Shown in pieces: positions 43,715 to 55,700 of a stretch of 64,000 nt of DNA. Numbering within the stretch: position 1 is the first letter of the stretch; each line of letters opens with the position of its first letter. A model generated the notes under the pieces. It was not told where the DNA came from, searched no databases, and saw only the letters and a list, made by a program, of their open reading frames with translations. This DNA comes from Hyaloperonospora brassicae. Its lineage: Eukaryota > Oomycota > Peronosporomycetes > Peronosporales > Peronosporaceae. The stretch lies in assembly GCA_947650285.1 (NCBI GenBank), contig CANTFL010001128.1:1-64000 (forward strand). Direction: 5' to 3'. The translations under genes and the position numbers were made by a program.

Positions 43715-45026
43715 GTACAGAGCGAGCGATGCACTCGCAGAAGGTTTGGGCCACCTGCCGGTCGTGGCCAGACTTTCCAGGACTTGAAGTAAACGGACGC
43801 AGACCTGGGAACGCGTGAGCAGTACCAATGGCTTTACATCGTTCAAGGAAGGGTGGCATACGTTTTCTTGTGTCTTGTGGATGCATGATGCTCAGTCGTG
43901 TCGGTAGGAGTGGACATAGCCGACTTGTGTAGGGCAGCATGTCCTTGATGCGCTTCTTGTCGCACATCGTACGGTCGAGCTCCTACGACTGCATGATATC
44001 CTTATCACATTCGGACGTCAAAAGGTTGTTGTTTTGTTTACGGGGCTCATAGCAAGCAAGGAAAAAAGCTTCTTGACGACCCATGTCGATTCTTCTTGCG
44101 TCGCGTACTGGTCACCGCTCTAAGTTCGTGCAAAACGTACGTTCAATGGCTGATCGCCATGCGGGAGTTCAGGATCGATCGCCGGTCGTACAAATGTGCA
44201 TCTCCGTTCAAGAACTAGCATGGACGATTTTGACTAAACGTTTTCCGAACAATTTTTACAACTTTCGGAGACGATCTGTGACGGTCAGATTACTCATTTA
44301 TTCGACAAATACTGATCAGACACCAGAATTACCCGGTCACGAAGCGCGTCAAGACAAACTATAGTTTGGGGTTTGAAAGTGATCACTAACAAGGGAACGT
44401 ATCAGCCATTGCTAGTTGTGGACGGTCGTTGCTGTTGCACGCAGCGGTTTGACCGGCACGAAGCTACAGCTCTCGAAAGGAACACATCAAACTGCAGGCG
44501 GTCAGTCGTCTACTTGAAAAAGGAGACAACTGCGCTTGTACTGACACAGTAATCGCTGAGCTACACCGACAACATTGCAGGCAGGTGTCGTGACATTTAC
44601 AGTAATATGCGCGGGGGAAGAAAGAACGCTACCGGATACGTCAGCCTGAGGCAAAATGCGAAGTGTGTATAACATAGTTCAGCTTGTCAATACAATCTGT
44701 TTCAGCCTTCTTTGCTTACATCTCAATACAAACATGGGCTGTAACTTTTTTGCTCGCCATCCTCGCGCGCACATAGCATAACATGTACGTTCCTAAATTG
44801 ATATGATGGTCTGTGTCAACCAATAAGCAAAAGCCACCTGCAAATGTTGCGCTTTTACGTAATATCACGAGTGTATCCTACTAAGATGACAGTCGCTTTG
44901 ACATCGGTTCATGTCAATATCATGCAACAGGCTCCCTTGACTCACAGCTCCTAACGCATATCACTTTATCATGGCAAGCGCTGCAGGCTTACGTAATTAC
45001 CCAGCACTGTGATTCGAGATAGATAG
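43715..45026. other. Intergenic after Rpn6, nothing recognised
   Basis: A 93-codon ATG frame at 44083-44364 has no recognisable motif and unremarkable composition; I do not annotate it as a gene. The rest lacks coding signal. Confidence 0.5.
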
Positions 45027-45251
45027 CTACGTATTTATACAAACGCCGCAGCACTCTCCCGGCTCAACGCAGGTGACGCTGAGAATCCCCCCTTCAGCGC
45101 AGACATCATCAATCCTCGAGATCTCATCGGCAGGGCCACCGCGATAAGTCCCCGGGCCGAGGCAGTATCGCGCTCCGGATTTTAGGGCAACGCAAGCTTG
45201 CAATTCGCAAGTTCGACGGTACCGTAATGTAATTTGGGCTGGGATTAGCAT
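45027..45251 (-). CDS. Small cysteine-rich reading frame, unrecognised
   Basis: This is an ATG-started frame of 74 codons (MLIPAQITLRYRRTCELQAC). The C-terminal 60 residues hold eight cysteines in a tidy pattern: C-x4-C, YCLGPGTY, DDVC, VTC, GECCGVC. The order and the glycine/proline-rich turns look like a disulfide-bonded secreted domain. However, no signal peptide is present, so either an upstream exon is missing (an acceptor-like TTGCAAG lies just before CVALKSGARYC) or this is a gene fragment. It stands alone in repeat-rich DNA beside a decayed copia element. The family is not recognised. Such modules occur in secreted oomycete proteins, but I see no effector motif (RxLR, LFLAK). Confidence 0.4.
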   Translation of the reverse strand: MLIPAQITLRYRRTCELQACVALKSGARYCLGPGTYRGGPADEISRIDDVCAEGGILSVTCVEPGECCGVCINT

Positions 45252-45289
45252 TTTTCGACTGGAGGTAGACCTTTTGGTGTCAAGTTGAC

Positions 45290-45498
45290 ATGGCTCAAGA
45301 TTCGTGCGGGCTTCTGTGGAGCGAAAATATCGAGACTGACGCGCTCGTAAGTATACCCTTGGGACCTCCTAACTTTGCTTCAACAGGCAGGTTGACTCGT
45401 GGTGGGCTGTGCTGCCGACGATGCAGTACGTGATGCAGTACGTGATGCAATGCGTGCTAGACACGCTCAGACAACGATCACAGCAGCACAAGCTATAG
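45290..45498 (+). CDS. Possible short spliced reading frame, unrecognised
   Basis: The ATG at 45290 opens [19 protein letters not shown] (57 bases, phase 0). A consensus-looking intron follows at 45347-45390: donor GTAAGT, branch-like CTAAC, acceptor GGCAG. A second exon ([20 protein letters not shown] ...) reaches a TAG at 45496-45498, for 54 residues. The intron is short (44 nt). The start is only 39 bases from the start of the divergent Cys-rich frame. It may be a chance arrangement or the remains of the copia gag region. Function unknown. Confidence 0.2.
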
Positions 45499-48400
45499 TG
45501 ATCTTCACGAATTACAAAGAGATCAAGGGCTCGCGACGGGAGCACCTTTACCGAGTGGCTGTCAGTGACGCCGCAGATGACGTCGAGCTGCAAGTACTGG
45601 ACAACATTGTCAGGTATGCGTCACTCAAGTATTCGAAGATACTCATAGCAAAGTATGATTCGCACCTTTGTTACTACCTTGTGCACGCGGACGAGCTAGT
45701 TCACTTTTCATAAGCCATCAAGATGAAAGCTCGATCAGGACGTTTTTTCGAAAAAGATATTGTGGTGCACGCGGACAAGTCCACGACGCGCACTTGCTAC
45801 GGAAGCGGCAAGGTGGGGCACGTCAAGGCTGAATATCGCAATAAAAGAACTAGTGATACGAATGACGTTCGTGAGGCAAGCGTGATGGCAACATGATGCT
45901 TTCCTCTGGAAAAGGCAAAGTAGGCAAGGACTTGCGTGCCGTCAAGAACGACCTGGCGATGGCGATAGGCGACGATGGAGACACTAGAGATGACGACCGG
46001 TCCGTCGATGATGGTTCTAGTCGCTACCTTGTCAATGATCTTACACTGATGCGGGACGCACAAGATTTTATAAAAAAGAGAGTCTCATTGCTGACGGGAA
46101 AACGATAAGGCTTTAGCGGGTCGGCAACGTACTACTTACAGTGCTTGCAAAGGACAGAAGAAAACTGCGACGTTTTCAGAGGTTTTCCTTATCCCGATCT
46201 AGCGCGCTGCGTCATATCATACTACAAGATCTTGCGCAAGGGTTTTGGCCTTATTTATGGTGGTGCGACGCGCGTTCTGGCGAGACGCACAGACGGCGAA
46301 GTCGCGTTTGATGTGTCGATGAAGTTCGAGGTGCTATTATTGATAAGAGTGGAACCAGCACGTGATACACGCAAGCCAATCGATAGGCTGACATCGATTT
46401 AGGTTTGAGAACATTCGCCGAAGAGACTGGTTATGCTACATATACGGGCTCCTTTCTACGTTTCCACCTGAGACTTGTACACCTCACTTTCGACAACATC
46501 AAAAATGTGTCCAAATACCCAGCGTCCGATATCAAGCTCACGAATACCAAGCGCCCGACATGTATCTTTTCTCGCATGAAAAGAATACGAAGCATGTTCA
46601 GACGCAGAGAACACTGATAAAAATACGCCTATCAACATAATCGGTGGATTGATTTGCTCAGAGTGTGAGGTCCCGATTACCCGAAGGATCAGCTCAGGGA
46701 TTGTAATATTGTGAACTTCGTAGATCGCAAATCGAACTACAGTCGCGCCTTTCTGACGTTTACTGAGGACTAAGCTGCGTATAATTTTAAGACTTCTGGA
46801 TATCTCGAGCGCCGGTTCAACTGCCGTTTCCACGCGATTCGCACATACGGGGGGGGGTGCGTACGCCAATGTTCACCCATTTTGCAAGTCTACAGGTATT
46901 GCGCGGTATAACAGCGAGGAGAGAATTCAGGCGTCAAACGGCAAGGAGGAGCGCATGCATAGGACGGTGCTGAATATGGCGTGATGCATGCTTTCCGCCA
47001 GTCGTCTTCGGTGTCGTTTTAGGGTGACGCTGTCGAGTATGATGCATATATACTTAGCCGGGGCTCAACAAATGCACACGCAAAGCGTGCATCACCGATG
47101 GAATTACTGGTTAAGCACGCGCCCGACCTGCTCTATATCGTCGCTTTCGGATCGGTCTGCTCGATTTATGAAGACCCTGGCAAGAATTCGCCAGCTCAAT
47201 GAGTGCAGTTTGGCGTCATTATTGGTCGCATTGTTAAGTATGAGGGTTAAGAATGATCATATAGAAGGTGAACAAGGTCACGGTCACATAGCACATACGA
47301 AATATCGAATGTCAAATCCCTCAGCGTGGAGCAGAATGATCAGCTTCAACGCGCACTCGAGGTTGGAGATCAGGCGACGGTGATTGACGCACCCAGTGCA
47401 GACAATACTACGCCTAGTTCAATTCCTGTAGCAAACGTTGCTGCAGAAGACAAGGTGTCAGCACGAAGATGACGTGTTGAAAATAAGAAGGCGAAGTCTT
47501 GGACGTGTGTGGCTTATAGGAAGTACAGTGCGACAAAGCGCAAGCAAGGATCAGGCGATCGGGTGGAGACAGCTCATACAAAAGGTGTGCAACACGAAAG
47601 TGTGTTAGCGCATATGCACGAGAGCGACCCCAAAAGCTATGGGGAAGCGACGCGCAGCGCAGAGAGGAAGAAAGGTCTAGAATAAAACAATGCAAGGGGA
47701 GATACAAGCTCTCCACGAAAACTTCGTATGGAGCCTAATCAAGCGACCTGAAGAAAGCAACGGGTCGCGCTAAAAGTGGGTCTACATGAGATAGAACAAT
47801 ACTAGCGGTCTCCTCGAGCGTCTGAAGACAAGAATGTGGCATGCGGCAACAAATAGTTCTTCCGGGTCGACATCCCAAATTCGCCTTCGCGGCCGTAGCG
47901 AATATGTCTACCGTGAAGGTGGTCTTGGCTCTTGCGGCAATATGGGGCGCGCTGGCGAATTCCGGAGACATCTCCGACGCCTGAATTCAGGTTTAAAAAA
48001 GCGTATTTATCGATTTACCTGCATTCTCCAGTCGATGGATGTCATCGAGGACGCTCTAGAGCTGCACATAAGCTTGTAATGCCTCAAGCTGGTCGGAAGA
48101 CTTTCAATATTATTTTTGGACGCTCGATTGCTGACGCTGGATTTATCCAGTGTGTGTCAGACATCTGCCTTTACTATAAGGTCGATGACGGTCAGCTAAT
48201 ACTCAAGGGGGGGGTGCACGTGGACGATCTGCTGGTCACCGGAACTGACACAGCTGCTGTCGGCCTCATCTTTACACAGCTTTAAGTTATATGCATGTAC
48301 ATCCTTGGCGTCCTCAGCAATTGTTCATAATGCGCATTTTATGAAGAGAGAAAGCATGGTTAATGACTGCTATATTAAAAGCGCGTCACATGCCCCCCCC

Positions 48401-49460
48401 CCTCGCCGGGGACCTCGCCAGTGGTTTTACCAATATGGAAGTTAGATATTGCTTTATCCTGCGCTAAACGACTAAGAACCTTCTATAACATAGCATAACC
48501 ACCACAAATAACCCACTATAACTACCAAACCTGGCATCTGGGGCGTCGACCCGGAAAGAAGTGTCCGCTATGACACACAGCTCCACTTCCAACAGCGTTG
48601 CTATCGACGTCGACAGCAGCTACGTTCTGAACCAGTCGGAATCCATTGGAGATCTGCTACGCGGGCGTGGACTTAACAGCACCAACTCGACATGATCCTC
48701 GATTGGGGTATATGATTATGTAGTGCAGCCATGAGATGCGTGCTTTTGAGTGCGGGAAGAGACGGCGGGATCCGGTTATTCGAAAGCTCTAAATAATTGT
48801 CAGGAGTCTACAATGTGTAGGGTGCTGCACGCGCCCGGACATTATGGTCGCCGTGCAGTACGCAACGCGCCAGCCCATTAGACACGACTGCACGGTGTCA
48901 AGATCTCGAAGCGGATCGCGGGTTTACTAAAAGGTACTCGCGAAAGTAATCTGCGCATGGAGCCGAAGATGGTCTACGATGGCGAGCTGTAGCTTGAGTA
49001 CTTTTCGAACGCCGACTTCGCCGCTGACAATTTGAAGGAACGACTTTTGACTGAAGGCACCATCTGGGTGGACGGGATCACGTTGGGTGGACGGCGAGAA
49101 GCAGGGTGGGGAATGTTTTCCACGATAGAGGCGGAGTTTGTCGTCACTTCAGAGCAGGCGAACGAGCTGCTCGGCATCAGGGAGATGCTATGTGAAATCG
49201 AGAATCCGCCTGCGCTCTTGGTGGCACTACACTTAGATACAAAAGCAGCGTTGAAAGCGATTGTTGGGCAAGACATCGTCGCCAAAGGCGAATTTCATGA
49301 ACGTACGTCTTAAAATCTTCTGCGAATACTCCCGTTTTGGTGTAGTCGCGGTGCATTACGTGCGCTCAAAGCTGCAATTAGAGGATCTGTTATCAAAAGC
49401 CTTTATTCTGCAAACCTTGCTAGCTTGTGAAATTTACTGCGACTTAAGTGACTGCAATGA
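45399..49460 (+). mobile_element. Decayed Ty1/copia retrotransposon
   Basis: The plus-strand order fits a Ty1/copia polyprotein. There is possible gag sequence at 45480-45713 and a damaged zinc knuckle (CYGSGKVGHVKAEY) at about 45797-45838. Aspartic protease (VDDGSSRYLVND) lies at about 46005-46040. The GAG-pre-integrase domain (FHLRLVHLTFDNIKN, KLTNTKRPTCIF) lies at 46460-46617. Integrase pieces (NFVDRKSNYSRAFL, then QASNGKEERMHRTVLNMA) lie at 46710-46980, followed by FGSVCSIYEDPGKNS. Reverse transcriptase (VSDICLYYKVDDGQ, then VHVDDLLVTGTD) lies at about 48150-48255. RNase H (STIEAEF, LHLDTKAALKAI) lies at 49032-49313, ending YVRSKLQLEDLLSKAF. Stops and frame changes are frequent. LTRs were not found. 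Confidence 0.8.
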
Positions 49461-52139
49461 GTCATTGTCAAAGAGGGTTGTTAAAACATAGTGTCGTCAC
49501 AAGTACGAGTGAGCGTGAGGCGCGCCGAATGTCGATGGAAAGGCGGCCGCTTACTTTGTGTTCGCATTGCGATAACATTGTGTGACACGATATGCGGTAT
49601 TTGCAAATCAAACATTTACGAGCATCAATCTTGAGGTTTGACGGAAGGAAGAATCCTGCTAGCAAAGGGATTTATCGCATCATCATTCGCTTCTTAATCA
49701 ATATGAAAACACGCAATGCAATAATGATTCTCTCTTGCCATATCGCCGAGACGCTTTGCGTGGATCCCCGTCATTATGCTTTTCACCCATACATTTGCCT
49801 CATGGAACGAACTTGGATCTTCAAGCATCCCCGGCAAGCTACACGCGTCTGTTGGTCTATATTCGACGACTATGATATTTGTCCACTGCAATTATCCACC
49901 GACTCCAATATTTGCCAACTGTATTATTTGCCGAGACAAATACGCCGGTTGTAACATTCGGTATCTCATTATGTACGCGTTCCATACACCACGTCTGATA
50001 CTAGACTGAACAGTTGGGTCTAGACAGGGCGATTCGGAAGATGAAAATGGGGTAAGACAATATGTATAATTTGTTCTGCACCAAATTGAAGAGGTAACAA
50101 AGACAGAGTCTCCTTATCGGGAATTGCAACTCCTTCTTATGTATGCTGAAATACTATCCAAGACTGAAAACCTGGGCTCATGGGAACTAATCAGATCTAG
50201 ATCGATAGCTGATTGGCGGTCAAGATCTCAATTACCAATAACTCACCGGATAAGAATACGATGCGCTCTACCCGCTGAATGGTTTTAGCCCTGTCTACTT
50301 ATACGCATGGCGTATGATGATATCGTACCTCACTTATGTACATTTCAGGACCATTTTACAAAAGTATTGGTGAACATACTAGCATGTGTTTTCTCATCAA
50401 TGGGCGTACAAAAGATTCAGATTAGGAGAATGCTTTCCGCTGATAGTAAGCGCGCGAGTTGCGCTTTACCAGATTCGAGTAAAGAATATCATAGATAGCT
50501 CTGAATGTCGTGCCGTGGCATTATACACTCTTATGACCCGCCCATACCGTTTTTATACGGCTTTGTAGCATATATGTCGCGAAATTTGAGCCATATGACT
50601 TAGAAGTACAAGCACCGCCAATTGTGCATGCCATATTCCACCTCGATATCCCATCGTCTTCGATGCAATGAGCTCCGATGGAAGTTGTCAAGCTCACAAA
50701 AAATATGCAAAGGTCGTATCTTTTTCGAATACCTTTACTTAAGCCTCGGCATTTAAGCTTTGGCAGCTGCTTTTCTTTCCTTACATCTCTGTGGCCCCAC
50801 ACCCAAGTAAGAATGAAGGTCTACGGTAAGCGCGATTTACAGGTCGCCGACGCAGTGTACGCCGACTATGAGATGTACGATGACCTCGCCTGAGGCTCAC
50901 CGGCTCGTGGTGTAGAATGTCAAGAATCAGCTTGATAATTTCACACGAATCATGCCATATCGAACTTATTATCTCAATAGCTACGACACGCTGCGCCGAT
51001 AAAGCAATACTATTCTTTATTCAGCCGCGTCAATGTGATGCTGAACGAGCTTGACAATCGCAACAGTTTACTTATCCTCTTGTAGGGCAAACAACATGGT
51101 GCTTACGGCCGAGCCACCATCGGTCAAAATCGATTATACGACCGCAGCTTACTCGAAGTTGCTAAATAAGAGAAGCCTCCTCGATCGACGTGAAGCGATC
51201 CTTGCCCTCTACTTACATGGTGGATGATGCCGTGATCATTAGTCGGTCTACTATAGTACTATTACGTGTATAGAATGGTCATCGTATACATTAAGGATAG
51301 GGAGCCAACGCTAGGAAGCTATCTACACTGGTAACAGTGTCGACATGTGCCACAGAATCTGACGTACACTGTAGAATGTGGAGGAGGTGTGATTAACAAA
51401 GGGGTTACGCTTGATTGAAAAACGAAACGAAAACTGTAATATCATTGACATGTCACCAAATAAGCTAACGTTCTTCCCTTTGCTCGGACCATATGACAGG
51501 CCGCGAGAATGACTCCAGTTGCAGATAGCTTGGAGCATTTGCCGATCAGATACATTTCGTGGACACATCTAAGGGCGCGTGTATTCTTTTGCGCTTTATT
51601 CACTGCGTGGACAAGCCAAATTACGAATTGTACCCACATGCACATCCATGCACAACATTGTATGGCCGTAGCATCTTCAGAGCTGTCGTTAGCAGTTACT
51701 ATCCAAATCTGCCGAGCGTTCGAAGACGATGCCACAAATTGCAAACACATTTGACGAGAATGTGGTGGATACTACGCCCGGTCTATATTGCAACCTTGTG
51801 AAACCAACGTACTCGATTCGTGTCGAGCCAAGGAGACTTGAGCACACAGTAGAGCGTACGGGTTCGTGCAAAGAGACCTCACGCATCTTAGGGCACTAGC
51901 TGCAAGAAGACAAAGACGGCTTCGCTCATAAGTAAGTAAAGGATCGCGCCTACCGTTACCTACTGTACAAGGCTTCTCGTTCAGTCACTCGACAGACAGG
52001 GCACCACACGAAGTGGTAAGCCACGCTCAACAATCGGATCGACTTTAGCCACTGGCGTTGCTTACCCGGCTTTGGAAATTGGAGGCATCTTGCAAACCAC
52101 AATAACGCTCGATAGACTGTCTCTTCCTTTCTCTTTCCC
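49461..52139. other. Repeat-derived or intergenic sequence, nothing recognised
   Basis: About 2.7 kb has only short frames on both strands. None shows a motif, splice site context or repeat I can name. Confidence 0.5.
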
Positions 52140-52300
52140 TGCTATAACCATATGAAATGACAAACATAGATGTTGACAACTTGGTCATCCATTGCGCGCG
52201 TCTGGTATCAGTTGGTGGTTCCATCAACTGAGATCATTGTCCATATCAGCCAATGAGTCGTGGGTCATCAACTACGAAGAACATGATACGCAACGATGAT
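52140..52300 (-). repeat. Worn LTR relic of Gypsy family A
   Basis: On the plus strand, GGTCATCCATTGCGCGCGTC (52184 onward), TTGGTGG, ATATCAGCCAATGAGTC and GGTCATC follow the LTR at 9862-9945 (CACCCATTGCGCGCGTCTAG, ATTGGTGGG, ATATCAACCAATGGGT, GGTCATC). Orientation is as in element A. The ends cannot be defined. It lies about 500 bases upstream of the Piezo start. Confidence 0.6.
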
Positions 52301-52719
52301 ATCCATCTTGACATTCTCTACACGTAGATGGCATGCTTATCGGGTCACCCCGCAACACAACGCACACTGACATGGCCAGTAAAATGCGTTGCACGAGTAG
52401 CATTGATATCAAGCGCTGTTTCTTATTCTTCCAAAGAGCGATGAAAAGGACGCAACACTTCAACTACCTATCGAGCACTTCAACTTTCTTACACGTTGCT
52501 GCTGGGTAAAACCAAAACGACCGTCACGTGTCACAACTCTATTCCATCGAACCCTCGTGACATGCAGTCCATCTGTTCTTTTACAATAGCAGTTCTCTTT
52601 TTTCGTCGTACGTACTGCGTGTTCACCACGACATGTCCCATCGCATGACCATCAACTGCCTCCGCCTCCACTAAAGAAAAGCGAAGCTTTCCACCTCTAA
52701 CTGCCCGTTGTTTTTTTAG

Positions 52720-52731
52720 ATGCACGCGTGA
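52720..52731 (+). promoter_or_regulatory. Tiny upstream ORF in the Piezo leader
   Basis: ATGCACGCGTGA (Met-His-Ala-stop) starts 68 bases before the Piezo ATG at 52788. If the transcript starts upstream, it would be the first AUG met by ribosomes and could reduce translation. It follows a TTTTTTTAG run that also resembles a splice acceptor, so the leader may instead begin or be spliced here. Confidence 0.3.
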
Positions 52732-52787
52732 GGTCCTTTTCTCTCATTGGTAGAAAAGCAGACTGCAAGTCCGCAGTCGCTCGTCAC

Positions 52788-55700
52788 ATGTTGCGGGATG
52801 TGCAGCAGCGCGACGCCGCGTCCCTCGCGCCGGTCGACGGCGACGGCCACGAGCGCATTGTGCTCACGCCCACTCCGTCCCACGACACTGGCGATCAAGG
52901 CTACGACCTCGTGTCGATGTCGTCCGTCCCGTCACGCGCGCTGCCCCGTCCGAAGACCCGCAGTCGCGTCCACACTCTCACTGCAACAAAAGCGCTTTTT
53001 GCCGCGTGTCTCGTCCTGGCCGCCAGTGTGCGCGCGACGGTCGTGTCGCTGCTCTATTTGTTCGCGTTTTGCTGCAGCATTGCGCAATGGTCGTTCGAGT
53101 CTCGAGCGCTTGCGTTGCTGACTCTGTTTGTAGCGCTTGTGGCGTGTGTCGGTCACGGCGCGATCCAAAGCATTGACGGGCGTCGACACAGTGGCGATGC
53201 TGCAAGTGTAGCTGCAGTACTTGGCTTCTCGTCGACGCACAGGACTGTGCTCGAGTACTTGCAGGCAATTGGGGTCGACGGGCTCGTGCTGGTGAGCAGT
53301 TGTGTGCACTATTGGAGTGTAAGACGCGCACGACGCAAGCGGCTGTCGATGGAAAAGCAGAAGCAAGACACGAGTCAACAGCACTTGGATCTATTTGAAA
53401 TGGGTGTGCAGTTCGTAACTGCTGGTGAACCCGAGCGGAATCGGAGCTGCTCGACGCTCCGAGTGGTAGAGCTCTTGACGGCGCTGCTGCTTTTTCTCAC
53501 ATCTGTGTCGGTGCCGGCGTTTGCCTCGGGAGTGCTCTATCTCGTGCTGGTCGGGCGCTTGATTGTGTACACAGTATGTGTACGGAAGGTGACCGTGCAG
53601 GAGCTTGTCGCTCGCGAATCGAGTGCTTCGTTTACAAGCTGTTTCTTGGGCCCAGTAGTCACGAACGTACTGCTGGGGTGTTGCCTCGTTATCGTGCTTT
53701 CGTGGTACGCATTGCGTCACTGATAGACTGTTGGAACGGCGTAGTGCTGATGTAGTCGACTGTTTTCTTTCAACCTGTTGTTGTGTGTGTCTTAGGTATG
53801 TGTTTCATTTGGATCCGTTGACAAACGATGTGACTGCGCGGACAGTTGCTAAGTATGCTGGTTTTGCCAACTTCCGTGACCGCGGCGTGCAGTGGCAGTA
53901 CTTCCTCTTCGCGGGGTTCCTGTTCTTGCTCTTTGTCAGCTGTGCCAAGTTGCGTTCCTTGCATCATGCAGCAGCGATCCAGGATAAAGCTGGTTGTGCT
54001 AGAAGCCGCGCGTCTGGGTATTGGAACAACGATACTATGGCAGCTGACTTTGGATCCGTTAACAGTAGCGCTGCGCAAGCACTGCTTAGTCGACGCCGGA
54101 CGGAGAGTGACGACATCCAGAAACTTCTGAGCAAGCAGTCGATTGTTGTGCGTGCTTTTGCCCGCGACGGGGGTCTTTTGCTGGGCAGCGCAGCGGCAAT
54201 CGTCTGGTGTGTATCGTATCCGTCATACTTGTCAGCTCCATTGTTAGGACTGGCGTTTGTGACGATTGCGGTGTTCGGCCTGCTGTCGTCATCGATCTTC
54301 ATGTGGCTGTTTATCGCATATGGAACACTAGTGGTGCTGGCGGAGTACACGAGCAATCTCACGATTAACTTTGTGCCGGGTGACTTGTCGGCGTACGGCT
54401 TGCGAGTGTTTGACTACCCGATTTTGCATATCGGCGCGCATACGCTTTGTGCCGTATTCATGTTCTTGTCCATCCGAACACAGTGGCATTATCGAGACGT
54501 TCTCCGTGAGTCTCGAAAACGTCGCAACAGGACGAAAAGAGCCGACGTTGACAATGACGTCGATAATGGCGACGAGGTGGTTCAGGACAGAGCGAGTTAT
54601 GCAAACTTTGTGCGTCTGGCCAAATTACGCCGGGTAAGATCGATATGGAGGTCTTGTCGCAAACAACATTCAGTAACGCTCTCGTTTTTCCGTGATTCTA
54701 GCAACTCCAACAAGGGTGGCGTCCTGCTGTACACGTGTGGATACTGGATGCGAGGCAATTTGTCGTTTTGCATTTGGACGTGCTAGTTCTTGCTACGATT
54801 TTGAGTATGTTTTATATTTGCAGATTGGTTTTTGGTATGTTAACTGATTGACGTTGCAACTTGTCGTATTTGTAGTCGTGACACTGAGTACTGATGTATC
54901 ATTTCTTCAAGTGGGATACCTGGTGCTTGCTGCGCTGCTCATGCTGTTTTTCAAACAGCGACGGCGCTTCTGGCGTGTGCTACTGCTGTATGCGCTTGGA
55001 GCATGCTTTGCGGTGTTTATTTGGAACGTCGAGTGCACGGGGAATTCTGGGCTGGAGCTTTTTGGTTTACAATGCTACTGCCCTGATATGCGCACATGGA
55101 GATCATTGTGGCCGACGTTATTTAGCGCTCAGCTTTTGATCATCTTTCAGTTGGTGTTCCAGCTTGTGATTTACGTGACGAACAGTGAAGCAATTGAGGA
55201 ACACGTGGAAACCAAAGAGCATGTTCGACAGAAGCCCGTGTTTTTTGTATCTCGCTTGGCCGTCGAAATCGACAATTGCTTTCGTATTTGTGGAGTACTG
55301 TTTTGCTACGCAGGTTTCATTGTCGTGGCTGTTCAGTTCGAAACTGGACCAACCACTTTGAGCACCACGGTGATCGGAGGCGTGCAATTGGTGTTGTTCA
55401 TTGTCACATTTGGCTATCAATTGGTGACTTTTGCGCCAAGAACGTCCATGGTGCTGAAGCTGTTGTGGTCGTTAGCACTGCTGATTGAAGTCACGATTTT
55501 GGTGGTGCGATACATCTACCAATTTGAACAGGTGTCAAGCTACATGGAATTGCACTTGTTCACTCCGTCTTTCGTTTCAGCTCAAGACTTCGGACTTGAG
55601 TACCATGCGTCTACTGGCGGAATCTCAGACGTGTTTGTGTACCTGCTGCCCACATCAGTCCTAACGGGGCTCTGTTTTTGGCAGCTTTCGTCCATGAGGA

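Noticed and set aside
43367..43846. 159-codon minus-strand frame over the last Rpn6 exons
   Set aside because: It is the shadow of Rpn6 exons 5-6; the sense-strand splice structure is unambiguous.
44083..44364. 93-codon ATG frame after Rpn6
   Set aside because: No motif, no recognisable composition and no transcript context; it is within the length range expected by chance.
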